Assembly (NCBI GenBank): GCA_002785585.1
Contig: PEUI01000191.1
Coordinates: 1 to 5,322, forward strand
Source: Lysobacterales bacterium CG02_land_8_20_14_3_00_62_12
GTDB lineage: Bacteria > Pseudomonadota > Gammaproteobacteria > Xanthomonadales > Ahniellaceae
Direction of reading: 5' to 3'
Length of the DNA stretch: 5,322 nt
A program made the translations under genes and the position numbers. The notes under the pieces were generated by a model, which saw only the letters and a list, made by a program, of their open reading frames with translations, searched no databases and was not told the origin of the DNA. Positions 4,168 through 5,322 of this stretch are shown one piece after another. Within the stretch, counting starts at the first letter, position 1. Every line of letters starts with the position of its first letter.

Positions 4168-5322
4168 GCCTGTTCGCCGAACTCAAACGCCGCAACGTCA
4201 TCCGCATGGCCGGGCTGTATCTGGTGGGTGCGTGGCTGATCGTTCAGGTGGCCGAGACCCTGCTGCCTGCGTTTGATGTACCCGGCTGGGTGCTGCGGGC
4301 AACGATCATCCTGCTGGCGATCGGCTTTCTGCCGGCGCTGATCTTCAGCTGGGTGTTCGAGCTGACCCCGGAAGGCATCAAGCGCGATGCCGAAGTGGAC
4401 GCGTCGCAGTCGAACACCGCCGACACCGGCCGGCGCATGGATCGCTTGCTGCTGGTCGGCATGGTGGCGGTAATTGCGCTGATCGCTGCCGATCGCTTCT
4501 GGCCGCGCGAGGCGCACGATGACGATGGCCCATCAGTGTCGAACACCCGCGCCGCAGCGACACCCCCGGTCGACACATCCGGCTCGGCAGCCAAACCGCT
4601 GGCCAATGCGGTGGTCGCCGGTATCGCCGTGCTGCCCTTTGGCAACCTCAGCTCCGATCCGGAGAACGCGTTTTTCGCCGGCGGAATCTATGAGGAAGTG
4701 TTGACCAAGCTGGCGAAGATCGGCGAGCTGCGGATCATTTCGCGCACCTCGATGGAGCGGATTGCCAAGGAGGGTCTCGAAGTCAGCGCCATCGGCGCGC
4801 GCCTTGGCGTCAGTCACGTGCTGGAAGGCAGCGTGCGCCGAGAGGGCGAGCAGATTCGCGTGACCGTGCAGCTGATCGAGGCGGCGACCGACGCGCATAT
4901 CTTTGCCGAAAACTATGACCGCACGCTGGACAACGTGTTCGCCATCCAGTCCGAGATCGCGCTGGCCATTGCTGATCAACTCAAGCTGACGCTGAGCTCG
5001 AAGCAGGTCAGCGACCTGAGCGAACGTCCGACCCGCAGTCCGGCCGCCTATGAGCTTTACCTGCGCGCCATCGAGCAGCGTCAGGTCTGGCGCGGCAGGG
5101 ACGGCTTTGTCGACATGATCAAACTGCTTGAGCCCGCGGTGGCGCTGGATCCGGAATTCCTGTTGGCCCAGGTGATGCTTGCCGAGGCCTATGGGCGCAT
5201 GTTCTGGCTCGGTGAGGACCCCGACGGCAGCTACCGCACCAAATCTGCAGCGCTGATTGCCGACATGAAAGCGCGTTGGCCGGAGCGACCGGAAGTCGCC
5301 CTGGCCGCCGCCCAGTTCACCT
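4164..5322 (+). CDS. Membrane-anchored TolB-like domain and TPR protein, second paralogue, partial at window end
   Basis: This frame stays open to the last base; 386 residues are visible. Layout matches its upstream neighbour. A basic start (SLFAELKRRNVIRMAGLYLV) leads into spans at about 15-33 and 43-66, then FELTPEGIKRD and a third span at about 94-108. A Pro/Ala/Ser linker precedes the TolB-like domain at 153-275: GIAVLPFGNLSSDPENAFFA, GGIYEEVLTKLAKIGELRI, ISRTSMERIA, VLEGSVRREGEQIRVTVQLI, NYDRTLDNVFAIQSEIA. TPR-like sequence begins near 292 (SPAAYELYLRA, EPAVALDPEFLLAQVMLAEA). Compared with the first paralogue the TolB domain has diverged (GGIYEEVL against DGISEELL; IFAENYDR against LWSETYDR), so the two likely have distinct partners instead of being redundant. 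The start is fixed by the ATGA overlap and by alignment of the two N-termini. Inferred to be an inner-membrane protein with a periplasmic C-terminal part. The remaining TPR region lies outside the window. Confidence 0.88.
   Translation, partial: MSLFAELKRRNVIRMAGLYLVGAWLIVQVAETLLPAFDVPGWVLRATIILLAIGFLPALIFSWVFELTPEGIKRDAEVDASQSNTADTGRRMDRLLLVGMVAVIALIAADRFWPREAHDDDGPSVSNTRAAATPPVDTSGSAAKPLANAVVAGIAVLPFGNLSSDPENAFFAGGIYEEVLTKLAKIGELRIISRTSMERIAKEGLEVSAIGARLGVSHVLEGSVRREGEQIRVTVQLIEAATDAHIFAENYDRTLDNVFAIQSEIALAIADQLKLTLSSKQVSDLSERPTRSPAAYELYLRAIEQRQVWRGRDGFVDMIKLLEPAVALDPEFLLAQVMLAEAYGRMFWLGEDPDGSYRTKSAALIADMKARWPERPEVALAAAQFT

Overview
The window is high-GC bacterial DNA whose real genes have strongly G/C-biased third codon positions. 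Gene content points to a Gram-negative proteobacterium, probably a gammaproteobacterium near the Xanthomonadales/Lysobacterales. That content is tandem membrane-anchored TolB-like/TPR proteins, a TonB C-terminal domain and an exported M20 peptidase. The taxonomic placement is inference from protein style; no marker gene is present.

Positions 1-522 are gene debris. On the minus strand, 1-119 encodes a frameshifted, stop-interrupted fragment of the same TolB-like family that appears intact at 2296-5322. Touching it on the plus strand is a decayed TonB-like gene (about 113-522), with its N-terminus lost, a frame change near 250 and an in-frame TAA inside an otherwise well-conserved C-terminal domain. 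A spacer (523-702) carries three perfect tandem 13-bp units.

Positions 703-1217 hold two short, unrecognised membrane-protein reading frames. Part of this stretch is visibly less GC-rich than the rest. A 164-bp imperfect palindrome (815-978) overlaps the end of the first frame. The second frame has a good ribosome-binding site (977-982) but an ATC where a start codon should be. A GC-rich hairpin followed by T-rich sequence (1175-1207) closes this block.

Positions 1266-2240 form one intact reading frame that looks like a deletion chimera. A signal peptide and about 270 residues of an M20-family metallopeptidase run directly into about 31 residues that read like the C-terminal end of a VapC-type PIN-domain toxin. 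The last M20 zinc ligand is missing, so peptidase activity is unlikely.

Positions 2296-5322 contain two tandem paralogues joined by a 4-bp ATGA overlap. Each has an N-terminal multi-span membrane module, a TolB-like domain and TPR repeats. The first is complete (623 aa); the second runs off the window (386 residues visible). They are probably co-translated envelope proteins, but substrate and partners cannot be read from the sequence. The window therefore combines one healthy paralogous gene pair with a scrap heap of truncated, fused and frameshifted genes upstream.
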